From CAYZJV01 sp964478945 (lineage in GTDB: Bacteria > Spirochaetota > Spirochaetia > Sphaerochaetales > Sphaerochaetaceae), in assembly GCA_964478945.1 (NCBI GenBank), contig CAYZJV010000026.1, forward strand, positions 1 through 36,639: 36,639 bases of DNA, written 5' to 3'. The notes under the pieces were generated by a model. It saw only the letters and a list, made by a program, of their open reading frames with translations. It had not been told where the DNA came from and did not search any database. This document shows positions 1 to 8,051 of the stretch, piece by piece; the first letter of the stretch is position 1, and each line of letters opens with the position of its first letter. The translations under genes were made by a program, and so were the position numbers.

Positions 1-106
1 TTCATGCACGAAAGCTGTGTGAATTGAACCATCTGCTCTTCGGATGTTTTCTGGTTCATGCACGAAAGCTGTGTGAATTGAACCATCTGCTCTTCGGATG
101 TTTTCT
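1..106. repeat. 54-bp tandem direct repeat, about two copies
   Basis: Copy one is 1-54 and copy two is 55-106. They are identical until the second copy diverges after 106. Complementary arms GAACCA (26-31) and TGGTTC (52-57), with inner CATC (30-33) and GATG (43-46), can form a hairpin that spans the unit junction. The array begins at the first base of the window, so more copies may lie outside. The open frame through it has no ribosome binding site and simply repeats its own peptide, so I do not call a gene. Confidence 0.85.
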
Positions 107-325
107 TGTGGACTACTCCATTCCGTTCCCTTGTCGGATGGTGGGTGCTCCCGTGCTCTCGAACTCTGGCAATGCGAGGAAGGTATTGGTATACTGGGAC
201 ATGGGCATCTCTCTCCGTTTCGTGTGTTTGTCGTTATTCACACAGTAACAGAGGTTTTGCCCATTTTCTATTTTTTCAGATTTTCTCTAGTGTCCTCATC
301 ACACAGCTTTTGTGCTAGAGCCATT
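107..325. other. Intergenic stretch without a recognisable gene
   Basis: With the repeat before it, this makes about 370 bases without a supported coding region. Overlapping short frames on the plus strand lack ribosome binding sites and family resemblance. A short T-loop-like string near 150-165 on the minus strand does not fold into a tRNA. I see no riboswitch or small-RNA structure beyond the terminator that follows. Confidence 0.5.
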
Positions 326-358
326 AAAAAGGCTGTCGCATCATCTACGACAGCCTTT
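326..358 (-). terminator. Intrinsic terminator of the ftsH-hslO-rlmL unit
   Basis: On the minus strand an 11-base arm (AAAGGCTGTCG) pairs with CGACAGCCTTT across a 9-base loop and runs into a run of T. It starts 18 bases beyond the rlmL stop codon, as expected for a Rho-independent terminator closing the leftward operon. Confidence 0.9.
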
Positions 359-375
359 CATTGAATTGATGAATA

Positions 376-2616
376 TTACTTCTTTCGCACAACCTTTCGT
401 ATAGGCTTGTCCACATCCCTGCGTGGCATCTTCACGATTGCCTTGCGGTGCTTGATGGTCCAGCAGTAATGGATCTTCTGGTTGCGGATAAAATCTTCAC
501 CAATGGTTTGGGAGGTGATCTCCTCAACATCGTATTCTTCGGTGATCTCAGGATCCAATGAGAACTTCCTGTAGTTGGTCGAGAATATCATGGTACCGGT
601 TTGGGAAAGATGACGCATCGCCGCGTGAATCAGTCTTCTCTGGTCTCTTTCCACGTCGAACATCTGGCGCATCTTGGAATTGCTGAAGGTGGGTGGGTCA
701 CAGAATATGAGGTCGTAGGTGTCGTGGGTAGATCTGAGCCATTCAATGCAGTCTTCCTTATAAAAGAAATGGTTCATGCCATCAAATCCGTTCATCTCCA
801 TGTTCTTGATCGCCCAATCCAGATAGGTTGCCGATGCATCGACACTTACTGTACTGAGTGCTTCTCCCGCGGCTGCGTGCACTGTGGCGGTTCCTGTGTA
901 GGAGAAGAGGTTGAGAAATCTTTTTCCTTTTGCCGATTCTTCGATCATCTTTCGTACCGGTCTGTGGTCCAGGAAGATCCCTGTATCGAGATAGTCCGAG
1001 AAGTTGACCATGAACATGTGTCCGTGTTCCCGCATGATGTAGAACTTGCCGGCATTCGCCAGTTTTTCATACTGGTCCTTACCTTTCTGTTCACGTCTTT
1101 GTTTTACGAAGATCATCTCAAGATCTATTTCCGTGGCTCTTTCAGTGGCATCTATAAGTTCCTCGAGTCGTTTCTGGGCATCCTCAGGATCGATGGTTGA
1201 TGGAGGAGCGTATTCCTGTAGATGGATGTATTTGCCTTCATACAAGTCGATGGCGGCTGAATATTCGGGCATATCGGCATCATAGATCCGATAGGATGTT
1301 ACTCCTTCCGCTTCCATAAGCGGTTGTATCCTGGCAAGGTTCTTCTTCAACCTGTTGTAGGCCATTTGTGCACCTGGTGAGAGAGGTTGGGAGAGTCGTT
1401 CCTTCTTGCGTTGGATCGCCTTGTCGATCATCTGTTGGCGCTCTTCGGTGGTGAATACGATATAATGGGCAAGCTGGGCCTCAAGGGGACCATTGTAGAG
1501 AGCATTGGTCCTTTCGGGTTTCATGTCCACATAGCTGAGCAGTTCTTTGTTGCCACAGAGGATGCTCACCTTCCATCCGGGGAAAAGGGTATTGAATGTT
1601 TTTCCCATGGAGAGATACAACGATTCGATCGATCCCTCTCCCTCCATCCTTCTCCCATAGGGGGGATCGGTGATGGCATGGTGTTCACCTTCAGGCACAT
1701 CACTTTCGGAGATGGAGTTGAAATCCCTTTTCTCAAAGGTGATGAACTTGTCCATTTTAGCCCGTTTGGCATGCTCCGTTGAGAGTGAGATCGCTTCTGG
1801 ATCGATGTCCCATCCGATGATCTTCACATCCTTGCGTATGCCATTCTCCTGCATTTCATAGGCTTCGTCCAACACCTCTTCCCAGATATCCGGGTCGTGC
1901 ATGTCGAGTTTGAGAAATGCGAATTTTCCTGTGTCTAGTAGTCCTGGGGCCGTATCGGTCGCGATTAGGGCCGCTTCGATGGGAATGGTTCCCGAGCCGC
2001 ACATCGGATCAAGCAGTAGGTCGGGATTTCCATCGAGCACCGTCTTGTACCAATCGCTTCGCATCAGTACTGCGGCAGCTAGGTTTTCCTTCATGACCGC
2101 ACCTGTGTCGCCGGTACGATAGCCTCTCTGGTGCAGCGATTTTCCCGAAAAATCGAGGTACCAAGTTACCGCATCATGTTCGAAATGGACATGGAAGGTT
2201 ACATCCGGATCCTCGAATTCAACCGAAGGACGAGCTCCCTCGAAATGTTCCTTCAATCTATCGACGATGGCATCCTTGAGCCGGATGGCACCGAATGTCG
2301 ATTTGCGTAGCCATGGACAGTGCATCGTGGTGACTGACACTGAGAAGGTTTTCTCTGGATTCAACCAAGTTTCCCATGGGATTTGCATCGAAGAATGGTA
2401 GAACTCATCAGGTCCCATCACATCCTCTTCCTGGGCGATTCCCATCATGAGTCTGGTTGAGATCCTGGTATGAAGACAGAAGCGGTAGGCGGCAGCCAGA
2501 TCGGCCTCGAATTCCACACCACCGTTGACCAAGTGGACCTCGGTGGCACCGGCATTCCTTGCCTCTTGGGCCACCAGATCGTTCTGGTTGGCGGCTGCTG
2601 CCGCAAAGTAAATCAT
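376..2616 (-). CDS. rlmL: Fused 23S rRNA m2G2445/m7G2069 methyltransferase RlmKL
   Basis: This 746-residue protein combines two SAM-dependent 23S rRNA methyltransferases, as in E. coli RlmL (about 700 residues). By homology the N-terminal half methylates G2445 (N2) and the C-terminal half G2069 (N7). A THUMP-like RNA-binding region covers roughly residues 45-155. The first methylase has SAM motif DPMCGSGT (203-210) and catalytic DPPYG (317-321). The second (RlmK) has FLNLFSYTGT (566-575) and DPPTFSNSK (639-647). The start is supported by AAGGAG about six bases upstream, which overlaps the hslO stop region. The hslO-rlmL gap is 9 bases, so the gene is the distal member of ftsH-hslO-rlmL, and a terminator follows. 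Both active sites look intact. Confidence 0.95.
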   Translation of the reverse strand: MIYFAAAAANQNDLVAQEARNAGATEVHLVNGGVEFEADLAAAYRFCLHTRISTRLMMGIAQEEDVMGPDEFYHSSMQIPWETWLNPEKTFSVSVTTMHCPWLRKSTFGAIRLKDAIVDRLKEHFEGARPSVEFEDPDVTFHVHFEHDAVTWYLDFSGKSLHQRGYRTGDTGAVMKENLAAAVLMRSDWYKTVLDGNPDLLLDPMCGSGTIPIEAALIATDTAPGLLDTGKFAFLKLDMHDPDIWEEVLDEAYEMQENGIRKDVKIIGWDIDPEAISLSTEHAKRAKMDKFITFEKRDFNSISESDVPEGEHHAITDPPYGRRMEGEGSIESLYLSMGKTFNTLFPGWKVSILCGNKELLSYVDMKPERTNALYNGPLEAQLAHYIVFTTEERQQMIDKAIQRKKERLSQPLSPGAQMAYNRLKKNLARIQPLMEAEGVTSYRIYDADMPEYSAAIDLYEGKYIHLQEYAPPSTIDPEDAQKRLEELIDATERATEIDLEMIFVKQRREQKGKDQYEKLANAGKFYIMREHGHMFMVNFSDYLDTGIFLDHRPVRKMIEESAKGKRFLNLFSYTGTATVHAAAGEALSTVSVDASATYLDWAIKNMEMNGFDGMNHFFYKEDCIEWLRSTHDTYDLIFCDPPTFSNSKMRQMFDVERDQRRLIHAAMRHLSQTGTMIFSTNYRKFSLDPEITEEYDVEEITSQTIGEDFIRNQKIHYCWTIKHRKAIVKMPRRDVDKPIRKVVRKK

Positions 2617-2625
2617 AGTGACTCC

Positions 2626-3549
2626 TTACTGTAACAACGTGTCCAGTTCATCCTTGTCGAATGTATAGACGGTTCCGCAGTTGAAGCAATGTAGCTCCAA
2701 TGGGAAAGGGCCCTCGACCAATATGGCTTGTTTCTCTTCGTTGGGGAGGGATGCGAGATATTGTGAATACCGCTTGCGATCACAAGGACAACTGAATCCG
2801 TACGGCAATCGTTCGAGATGTTCCGGCTCCGATTTCTCGAATACCTTCTCTACGAATTCACGTCCGGTCTTTCCTTCGGCAAGATGCTTTCCAAGGGACG
2901 GCATCGCCGCAGCCACCATCTCCAACTCCTCAAGATAGGCATCGTCGGCTCCCGGAAGCTTCTGAAGGAACAATCCTCCGGCTCCCGTTACACGGCCTTC
3001 ACGATCAAACTGGATACTTAGTGAAACAACGGATGGAGTTTGTTCGCTGATGAGGAAATATTCAGCCAAATCCTTGGCGATGGTGCCATGCTGGAGCATC
3101 ACCTGTCCTGTGAATGGAGTTTTCTTCCCCTCAAGCAATTTGGTCACTGTGAGGAACCCCGGACCGAAGAAGGGCGAGAGGTCGAAACTCTCCAGCGGCT
3201 TGTCGATGGGAATGGGAACTTCCTTGAGATACCCACGGACCGCACCGATGGCCCAGGCCTCCACGTAGACACCCTTGATTGGACCTCCACATTCGATGGT
3301 GAGCTGAACCCTGTCGTCACCTTTCACCATCGAGGCAAGCAAACCTCCGGCAAGATAGCCATGACCCAATACGAGGGTCTCCAATATTCCAAGTTTGTGG
3401 TTGGCACGCATCTGGTTGACCGCATGGGTTCCATCGACCACCACAGCCCTTATCGTTCCCCCATGCATGAGAAAGACATCCCTTCCATCTTCAGGAAGGG
3501 TGTCCAAATGGGAACGCAAAACTTCATCTTCGATATATGTGCGAATCAT
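2626..3549 (-). CDS. hslO: Redox-regulated chaperone Hsp33
   Basis: Hsp33 is a cytoplasmic holdase activated by oxidation: four cysteines release zinc and form disulfides, exposing a binding surface for unfolding proteins. The 307-residue protein has the family core, including GYLAGGLLASMVKGDDR around 64-80, and both halves of the zinc switch, C254-x-C256 and C288-x-x-C291. The redox switch therefore looks functional. The gene starts 11 bases after the ftsH stop with no clear Shine-Dalgarno, so translational coupling to ftsH is likely. Placement between a membrane protease and an rRNA methylase suggests a protein and ribosome quality-control operon, which is an inference. Confidence 0.95.
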   Translation of the reverse strand: MIRTYIEDEVLRSHLDTLPEDGRDVFLMHGGTIRAVVVDGTHAVNQMRANHKLGILETLVLGHGYLAGGLLASMVKGDDRVQLTIECGGPIKGVYVEAWAIGAVRGYLKEVPIPIDKPLESFDLSPFFGPGFLTVTKLLEGKKTPFTGQVMLQHGTIAKDLAEYFLISEQTPSVVSLSIQFDREGRVTGAGGLFLQKLPGADDAYLEELEMVAAAMPSLGKHLAEGKTGREFVEKVFEKSEPEHLERLPYGFSCPCDRKRYSQYLASLPNEEKQAILVEGPFPLELHCFNCGTVYTFDKDELDTLLQ

Positions 3550-3560
3550 AGGGCTACAGA

Positions 3561-5519
3561 TTACGCAACAACACCATTTTGTGCAAGGGTTTGGAACTCG
3601 TCTCCATCGATAACCTCCTTGTCCAGGAGAATGGAGGTGATCTTCTCCAATGTAGACAGATTGTTCTTGAGCTTATCCAACACAATTTTATAGCGATCGT
3701 TCACCAATCTTGCGGTTTCGCTGTCGATATACTCCTGTGCGACTTCGGAATATTCACGTGCCCCTCCGAGTCCTTGCTTGGTGGTTGAAGGGAGAGTGAT
3801 GTTGCGATATCGTTCGCTCATACCATATTCGGTGATCATCCTGCGGATGATGTCACTCGCACGGCTGATATCATTTCCCGCACCGGTGGAGATTTCCCCA
3901 AACACCAACTCTTCCGCGGCCCTGCCACCGAGCAAGGTGTCGATATTCCCTAGCAATTCGCTCTCACTCATGAGGAACCTGTCCTCGGTAGGGTACTGCA
4001 AGGTGTATCCCAGAGCTCCAAGTCCTCTGGGTATGATCGAGATCTTGCTTACCGGAGGGGAACCTTCGGTCATGAATGCAGTCAACGCATGCCCGGTCTC
4101 ATGGTAGGCGACCCGCCTCCGCTCCTGATCGTTGAGAATACGACTTTTTCTCTGTAGTCCTGCCACCGATTTCTCGATCGCCTCTTCGAAGTCGGCTTGG
4201 ATAACCGTCTTTCGATTGGAACGAACCGCCATCAGGGCTGCTTCATTCGCGATATTCGCCAGATCGGCACCTGATAGTCCTGCAGCCGATTGGGCAATCT
4301 TCCGTAGATCCACCTCTTCGGCAAGTTTTATCGATTTCGTGTGGATCTTGAGAATGGCCAGTCTTCCCTCCAAATCGGGTTTGTCCACCAGGACCTGTCG
4401 ATCGAATCTTCCCGGACGCAACAACGCCTGGTCAAGGATTTCCGGTCGGTTGGTGGCTGCGATGATGATGACACCAGTGCGGGAATCGAATCCATCCATC
4501 TCCACCAGAAGCTGGTTCAAGGTTTGTTCCCTCTCATCATTGCCACCGAGATTCGCTTGGCTACGGGTACGACCGATCGCATCGATTTCGTCGATGAAGA
4601 TGATACAGGGCGATTTTTCCCTCGCTTGCCTGAACAAGTCCCTCACACGTGCGGCTCCAACTCCCACGAACATTTCCACGAAGTCGGCACCACTCATCCT
4701 GAAGAAGGGTACCCCCGCTTCACCGGCCACCGCTTTCGCCAATAGTGTCTTTCCCGTTCCCGGAGGACCCACCAACAACACACCCTTGGGAATCTTTCCT
4801 CCGATCTCGGTATATTTCTGCGGTTGTTTAAGAAAGTCCACGACCTCCTCAAGCTCAAGTTTGCTCTCATCCGCTCCCGCCACATCGGCGAATCTCACTC
4901 CCGTATCGCCCTCTGCAACGATCTTGGCCTTGTTTTGGTTGAAGGAGAGGACACCCTGTCCACCACCTTGACCCATCTTCGCAAAGAGAAATCGCCAGAT
5001 CACGATGAATATCACCATCGGAAGAATGTAGGAGAGGAGGGTGGAGAAGATGCTTGGTCGGGCGGGGGCTGTCGCATAATACTCGACACCCACTTCATCA
5101 AGCAGCGGGATGAAATTGGGATCATCCAGAGCATAGGTGGAGAACGCTTGTGGAGAGGATGTCTGTTGCGTCAGTCCCTGCAATCCGGTTTGTTGGACAG
5201 TATTGAGGATCTCCTCCCTGCTCAACGTGTATCCCAGATACTGGTCATCCTGGATCTCGACACGAACAATCGTTCCTGTACGGATCATGTCCTTGAATCT
5301 GTTGTACTCCACTGCAGTCACGTTGGTGTTCTGCATCATCAACGAATTGATCATCATCATCGCGATGATGATGAATATGAAATACCAAAAGGAGAATTTG
5401 AAGCGTTTCCCAAAGAACGTAGGTCCTCCGCTATGGATACCAGGTTCATTGTCGGGGCAATTCTTGTTCTTCTTGTTTTTGTTCTGTTTGTCGTCGCATT
5501 CAGGATCTTTTTTTGCCAT
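3561..5519 (-). CDS. ftsH: ATP-dependent zinc metalloprotease FtsH
   Basis: FtsH is a membrane-anchored AAA+ protease that degrades misassembled membrane proteins and some regulators. From the chosen start it has 652 residues: a Lys/Asn-rich cytoplasmic tail, one transmembrane segment (about 43-62), a periplasmic domain, a second segment (about 160-178), Walker A GPPGTGKT (251-258), Walker B (306-313), the second region of homology, then zinc site HETGH (473-477) with a third ligand near D550. I prefer the ATG at 5519 because GAGGTG lies five bases upstream. An in-frame ATG at 5540 would add seven residues, but its AGGAGG is 14 bases away and sits at the predicted transcription start. It is first gene of the leftward operon with hslO and rlmL. 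Confidence 0.95.
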   Translation of the reverse strand: MAKKDPECDDKQNKNKKNKNCPDNEPGIHSGGPTFFGKRFKFSFWYFIFIIIAMMMINSLMMQNTNVTAVEYNRFKDMIRTGTIVRVEIQDDQYLGYTLSREEILNTVQQTGLQGLTQQTSSPQAFSTYALDDPNFIPLLDEVGVEYYATAPARPSIFSTLLSYILPMVIFIVIWRFLFAKMGQGGGQGVLSFNQNKAKIVAEGDTGVRFADVAGADESKLELEEVVDFLKQPQKYTEIGGKIPKGVLLVGPPGTGKTLLAKAVAGEAGVPFFRMSGADFVEMFVGVGAARVRDLFRQAREKSPCIIFIDEIDAIGRTRSQANLGGNDEREQTLNQLLVEMDGFDSRTGVIIIAATNRPEILDQALLRPGRFDRQVLVDKPDLEGRLAILKIHTKSIKLAEEVDLRKIAQSAAGLSGADLANIANEAALMAVRSNRKTVIQADFEEAIEKSVAGLQRKSRILNDQERRRVAYHETGHALTAFMTEGSPPVSKISIIPRGLGALGYTLQYPTEDRFLMSESELLGNIDTLLGGRAAEELVFGEISTGAGNDISRASDIIRRMITEYGMSERYRNITLPSTTKQGLGGAREYSEVAQEYIDSETARLVNDRYKIVLDKLKNNLSTLEKITSILLDKEVIDGDEFQTLAQNGVVA

Positions 5520-5562
5520 GTCCACCTCGTTGGATTTCATCCCTCATGGATGATCCTCCTAC

Positions 5563-5591
5563 AATATACCTTGGAGTCGCCCAATCGACAA
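5563..5591 (-). promoter_or_regulatory. Sigma-70-type promoter of the ftsH operon
   Basis: On the minus strand TTGTCG (5591-5586) is separated by 17 bases from TATATT (5568-5563). Transcription should begin near 5556, which favours the ftsH start at 5519. The -35 overlaps that of the divergent SDR promoter. Confidence 0.65.
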
Positions 5592-5613
5592 ACCTTCCAT
5601 TGTCTCCTATAGT
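5585..5613 (+). promoter_or_regulatory. Promoter of the SDR gene, leaderless geometry
   Basis: TCGACA (5585-5590), a 17-base spacer, TATAGT (5608-5613), then six bases to the ATG at 5620. Transcription should start at or next to the A of the start codon. No Shine-Dalgarno is present. It shares its -35 bases with the opposing ftsH promoter. Confidence 0.6.
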
Positions 5614-5619
5614 GGACAC

Positions 5620-6360
5620 ATGGAATTCACCGATTCGGTAGTCATCGTAACAGGTTCAGCTGAACGCCTCGGGCGGAGTATCGCAATTGGATTGGCCGAT
5701 GGAGGTTGCAGGGTGGTGGTGCATTGCCATCGTGACATTGGCAATGGCAAGGATACCGTAGCGCAAATCGAAACCGGTGGTGGATCGGCTATCCTGGTCA
5801 CCTCGGATCTGACGACGATGGAGGGAGTGGAACACCTCGTGCGATCCACACTGACCCACTACGGTACATGGGACGGCCTGGTAAATTGTGCATCGGTCTT
5901 TTCAACCATTCCCATCGAAGCTGTCGATGGGGAAATCTGGATGAGAGACCAGAATCTCCATCAGATGGCACCCTTTTTCCTTTCAAAAGAATTGTATCTC
6001 CATAGGAAATCCACTCATGGGAAAACTCCTGCATGCGTGGTGAACATCACCGATACGGGAGTCCGCAACCCGGTGCCAAGCAGACCTTCCTACTACTGCG
6101 CCAAAACAGCCCTTGAGGACCAAGTGGTCATTCTTGGTCGAACCCTTGCCCCTTTTGTTCGGGTAAATGGGGTGGCTCCTGGTGCGATCATAGCAGCCTC
6201 CGATGAAGATATCGCCTACTTCAAGCGATTGGAACCACAACTTCCACTCCAACAATTGGCAAGTGTCGACGATGTGGTGGCAACGGTATGCTTTTTATTT
6301 GGGAATGATTCCATCACCGGTCAAACGATTGTGGTTGACGGTGGGGAACACCTGCGGTAA
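5620..6360 (+). CDS. SDR-family oxidoreductase, pteridine-reductase-like
   Basis: This 246-residue NAD(P)H-dependent short-chain dehydrogenase carries TGSAERLG (11-18), matching the TGxxxRLG cofactor motif typical of pteridine reductases (PTR1/FolM) rather than TGxxxGxG. Y158 and K162 form the YxxxK pair. D145 stands where classical SDRs have serine, again as in PTR1 (Asp181 in Leishmania). The sequence supports reduction of a dihydropterin or dihydrofolate, though the substrate is inferred. The gene is monocistronic, divergent from ftsH, and has no ribosome binding site; a promoter -10 ends six bases before the ATG, implying a leaderless message. A different pterin-like substrate remains possible. 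Confidence 0.85.
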   Translation: MEFTDSVVIVTGSAERLGRSIAIGLADGGCRVVVHCHRDIGNGKDTVAQIETGGGSAILVTSDLTTMEGVEHLVRSTLTHYGTWDGLVNCASVFSTIPIEAVDGEIWMRDQNLHQMAPFFLSKELYLHRKSTHGKTPACVVNITDTGVRNPVPSRPSYYCAKTALEDQVVILGRTLAPFVRVNGVAPGAIIAASDEDIAYFKRLEPQLPLQQLASVDDVVATVCFLFGNDSITGQTIVVDGGEHLR

Positions 6361-6373
6361 ATTCTGAAACGAA

Positions 6374-6392
6374 GTGTGAAAAAAATTCACAC
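6374..6392. terminator. Weak hairpin after the SDR gene
   Basis: GTGTGAA (6374-6380) and TTCACAC (6386-6392) form a perfect seven-base stem around an A-rich loop, 13 bases after the SDR stop. There is no T tract, so termination is uncertain; it could also be a protein-binding dyad. Confidence 0.35.
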
Positions 6393-6405
6393 ATTATGAA
6401 GAAGA

Positions 6406-6417
6406 GGAAGCGCTTTC
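6406..6417. promoter_or_regulatory. LacI/CcpA-like operator candidate
   Basis: GGAAGCGCTTTC is a 12-base near-palindrome centred on AAGCGCTT and resembles LacI-family operators. It lies in the 240-base gap between the SDR gene and the efflux operon. No LacI-family gene is in the window, so the call rests on sequence form only. Confidence 0.25.
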
Positions 6418-6441
6418 ACATCGGATGAAAGGGTCGAGCCG

Positions 6442-6509
6442 TGTGGATTGACCATACAATGTCCCGATAACGCTCCGTTCGCTGCCATATATGTGGATTG
6501 TGTGGATTT
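6442..6509. repeat. Three direct TGTGGATT repeats upstream of the efflux operon
   Basis: TGTGGATTG occurs at 6442-6450 and 6492-6500, and TGTGGATTT at 6501-6509, the last two directly adjacent. The reverse complement resembles a degenerate DnaA box (7 of 9), but the location upstream of a transport operon fits an activator-binding array better. Function unknown. Confidence 0.45.
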
Positions 6510-6545
6510 TGGATCATATTGAACGCACTTTGTCAGGATTTGGTC

Positions 6546-6574
6546 TTGATGATGCATGGTTACCGTTCGATATA
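6546..6574 (+). promoter_or_regulatory. Weak candidate promoter for the efflux operon
   Basis: TTGATG (6546-6551), a 17-base spacer and GATATA (6569-6574) precede the tolC-like start by about 26 bases. The -10 is poor, which would suit a promoter needing an activator. I saw no convincing sigma-54 -24/-12 element here. Confidence 0.3.
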
Positions 6575-6600
6575 CCTCACCTCAATGGAAAGGAACACGT

Positions 6601-8043
6601 ATGGATGTAAAACGAATCGTTGGCTTATTGGGAATATCTTTGCTGTTGATAGCTCCCTTGGGAGCCATCAGCTTGGACACGGTGATCGGTAGGGCGAAGG
6701 AACAGAGCAATAGGATCCAGTTGTTGGAGTTGAACAAATCCAACAGTGGCATCACGATCGGGCTAAGCGAAGTGGAGGAGACCTTGGGCCTCTCCGTTTC
6801 GGGGGATATGACCTTCCGGGAGACCAACTATGGTGGAACCGATACGCATTGGACTGTGCAAGCTTCGCCACAGGTGACCATCCTGTTGCCCAACGACAAC
6901 AACACCAGAATCACAGTTGGAACGACAAATCTACGCAAGGCGCTTGATGCCTCGGGTTATTGGGATGCCGATCCTTCGGTGGGTATCTCACACACGTTTC
7001 GTTTCGGGGACAATGGTGACAACCTGAGCGATCTCAAGTTGGCACAACAGAAACTCTCAATCGATTTCCAGTATGATACGAGCCTCTATGATTTCGAGTC
7101 CTCTATCTACTCGAAGATCGTGGAGATTCTGGGCTATGAAATGGACTTGCTGGAGGCCGAGAAGAACATCCTCGTGCAGCAGACCCAGATCGACAATGCA
7201 CTCAAATTGAAGACGGTTTCGGAAGGATCGGCAGCCTATCGCAGCATGCAATTGAATCTTGTAAAGTTGGAGAATGCGAAGGACTCTGTGGAACGCAGGA
7301 TGGCAATGGCCAAAACACAGTATGAACAACTGACCGGATTCGCCTATGAACCGGTCGATTCTATCCAAGATGCCGATCTCACCTTCTCCTATCTGCCCAC
7401 CGGAGATACGAAAGTCATCCTTGCAGCTATGGATCTTGAGATCGCCAAGGAAGAATTGGCGCTCAATCAGAGGCGCACCGTTTCGACAAGTGGGGTTAAG
7501 ACTGTGCCCAGCTTGGTGGTGGGTGGAGGTGCCGGTTTGAACTACACCTCATCACCGACCTCCTCAGTCGCGTATTCTGTTTCCGCCAATGCAAGTTACA
7601 GTGTCGACAATTTTTCCACCGATGCCTCGGTCGCCATAGGTATTTCCGATACCGGCAAGGTCACTCCCTCGGTGACGATCGGAGGTTCCTGGAGCAATGA
7701 CCGTACCATCGCAAGTGAGGCGATGGAGCTTCAGAGGCTACAGAACAACATCACCATTGCCGAAATCGACTACCAGAATGCCTTGCTCACCTACCAATCC
7801 GATGCCAGTCAACTCGAAACGGATATCCTCACCCATCAGCTGAATGTGGAAGCATTTGAGCAGGAGGTCCAGTATCGTGGGCAGGTGTTGTCAGATACCC
7901 AGGAAGCTTTCGATAGGGGTTTGGTTACCCAGACGGACGTTGATCAGGCGAAACTCGATGTCGAGTTGAATCGTTATCAGAAGACAATCTACGCATTGCA
8001 GGCCTTGATCCTTGAGAATCGGGCCAAGGCGTTGCAACTATAG
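6601..8043 (+). CDS. TolC-family outer membrane efflux protein
   Basis: A 480-residue exported protein with an N-terminal signal sequence (hydrophobic about 6-22) and long alpha-helical stretches with heptad-like spacing (about 160-230 and 375-480). Between them lies a Ser/Thr/Val-rich beta-type segment (about 300-365). This is the helical-barrel plus beta-barrel pattern of TolC-type outer membrane channels. The ATG at 6601 is chosen because AAGGA lies six bases upstream and the signal peptide begins there; the frame extends 15 codons further without support. It opens a six-gene operon and should form the outer membrane exit of the exporter encoded by the next three genes. The substrate cannot be told from sequence. 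Confidence 0.85.
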   Translation: MDVKRIVGLLGISLLLIAPLGAISLDTVIGRAKEQSNRIQLLELNKSNSGITIGLSEVEETLGLSVSGDMTFRETNYGGTDTHWTVQASPQVTILLPNDNNTRITVGTTNLRKALDASGYWDADPSVGISHTFRFGDNGDNLSDLKLAQQKLSIDFQYDTSLYDFESSIYSKIVEILGYEMDLLEAEKNILVQQTQIDNALKLKTVSEGSAAYRSMQLNLVKLENAKDSVERRMAMAKTQYEQLTGFAYEPVDSIQDADLTFSYLPTGDTKVILAAMDLEIAKEELALNQRRTVSTSGVKTVPSLVVGGGAGLNYTSSPTSSVAYSVSANASYSVDNFSTDASVAIGISDTGKVTPSVTIGGSWSNDRTIASEAMELQRLQNNITIAEIDYQNALLTYQSDASQLETDILTHQLNVEAFEQEVQYRGQVLSDTQEAFDRGLVTQTDVDQAKLDVELNRYQKTIYALQALILENRAKALQL

Positions 8044-8051
8044 AGGAGTTT

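Noticed and set aside
1..106. CRISPR array
   Set aside because: The two units are directly adjacent and identical, with no spacers between repeats and no cas genes.
145..175. tRNA-like T-loop string (GTTCGAG) on the minus strand, followed by CCACCA-like bases
   Set aside because: The flanking bases do not form a five-base T stem, and no anticodon or acceptor stem can be drawn.
24..248. Open frame through the 54-bp repeats
   Set aside because: It translates the repeat twice, has no ribosome binding site and no protein-like composition.
4132..4971. Plus-strand open frame opposite ftsH
   Set aside because: It is the reverse strand of the conserved AAA+ domain; a Ser/Arg-rich shadow product.
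6442..6509. Replication origin based on DnaA-like boxes
   Set aside because: The boxes match only 7 of 9 bases, there is no AT-rich unwinding region, and no dnaA, dnaN or gyrase genes are nearby.
6361..6600. Sigma-54 promoter for the efflux operon
   Set aside because: No TGGCAC-N5-TTGC-like element with correct spacing was found despite the NtrC-type activator in the operon.
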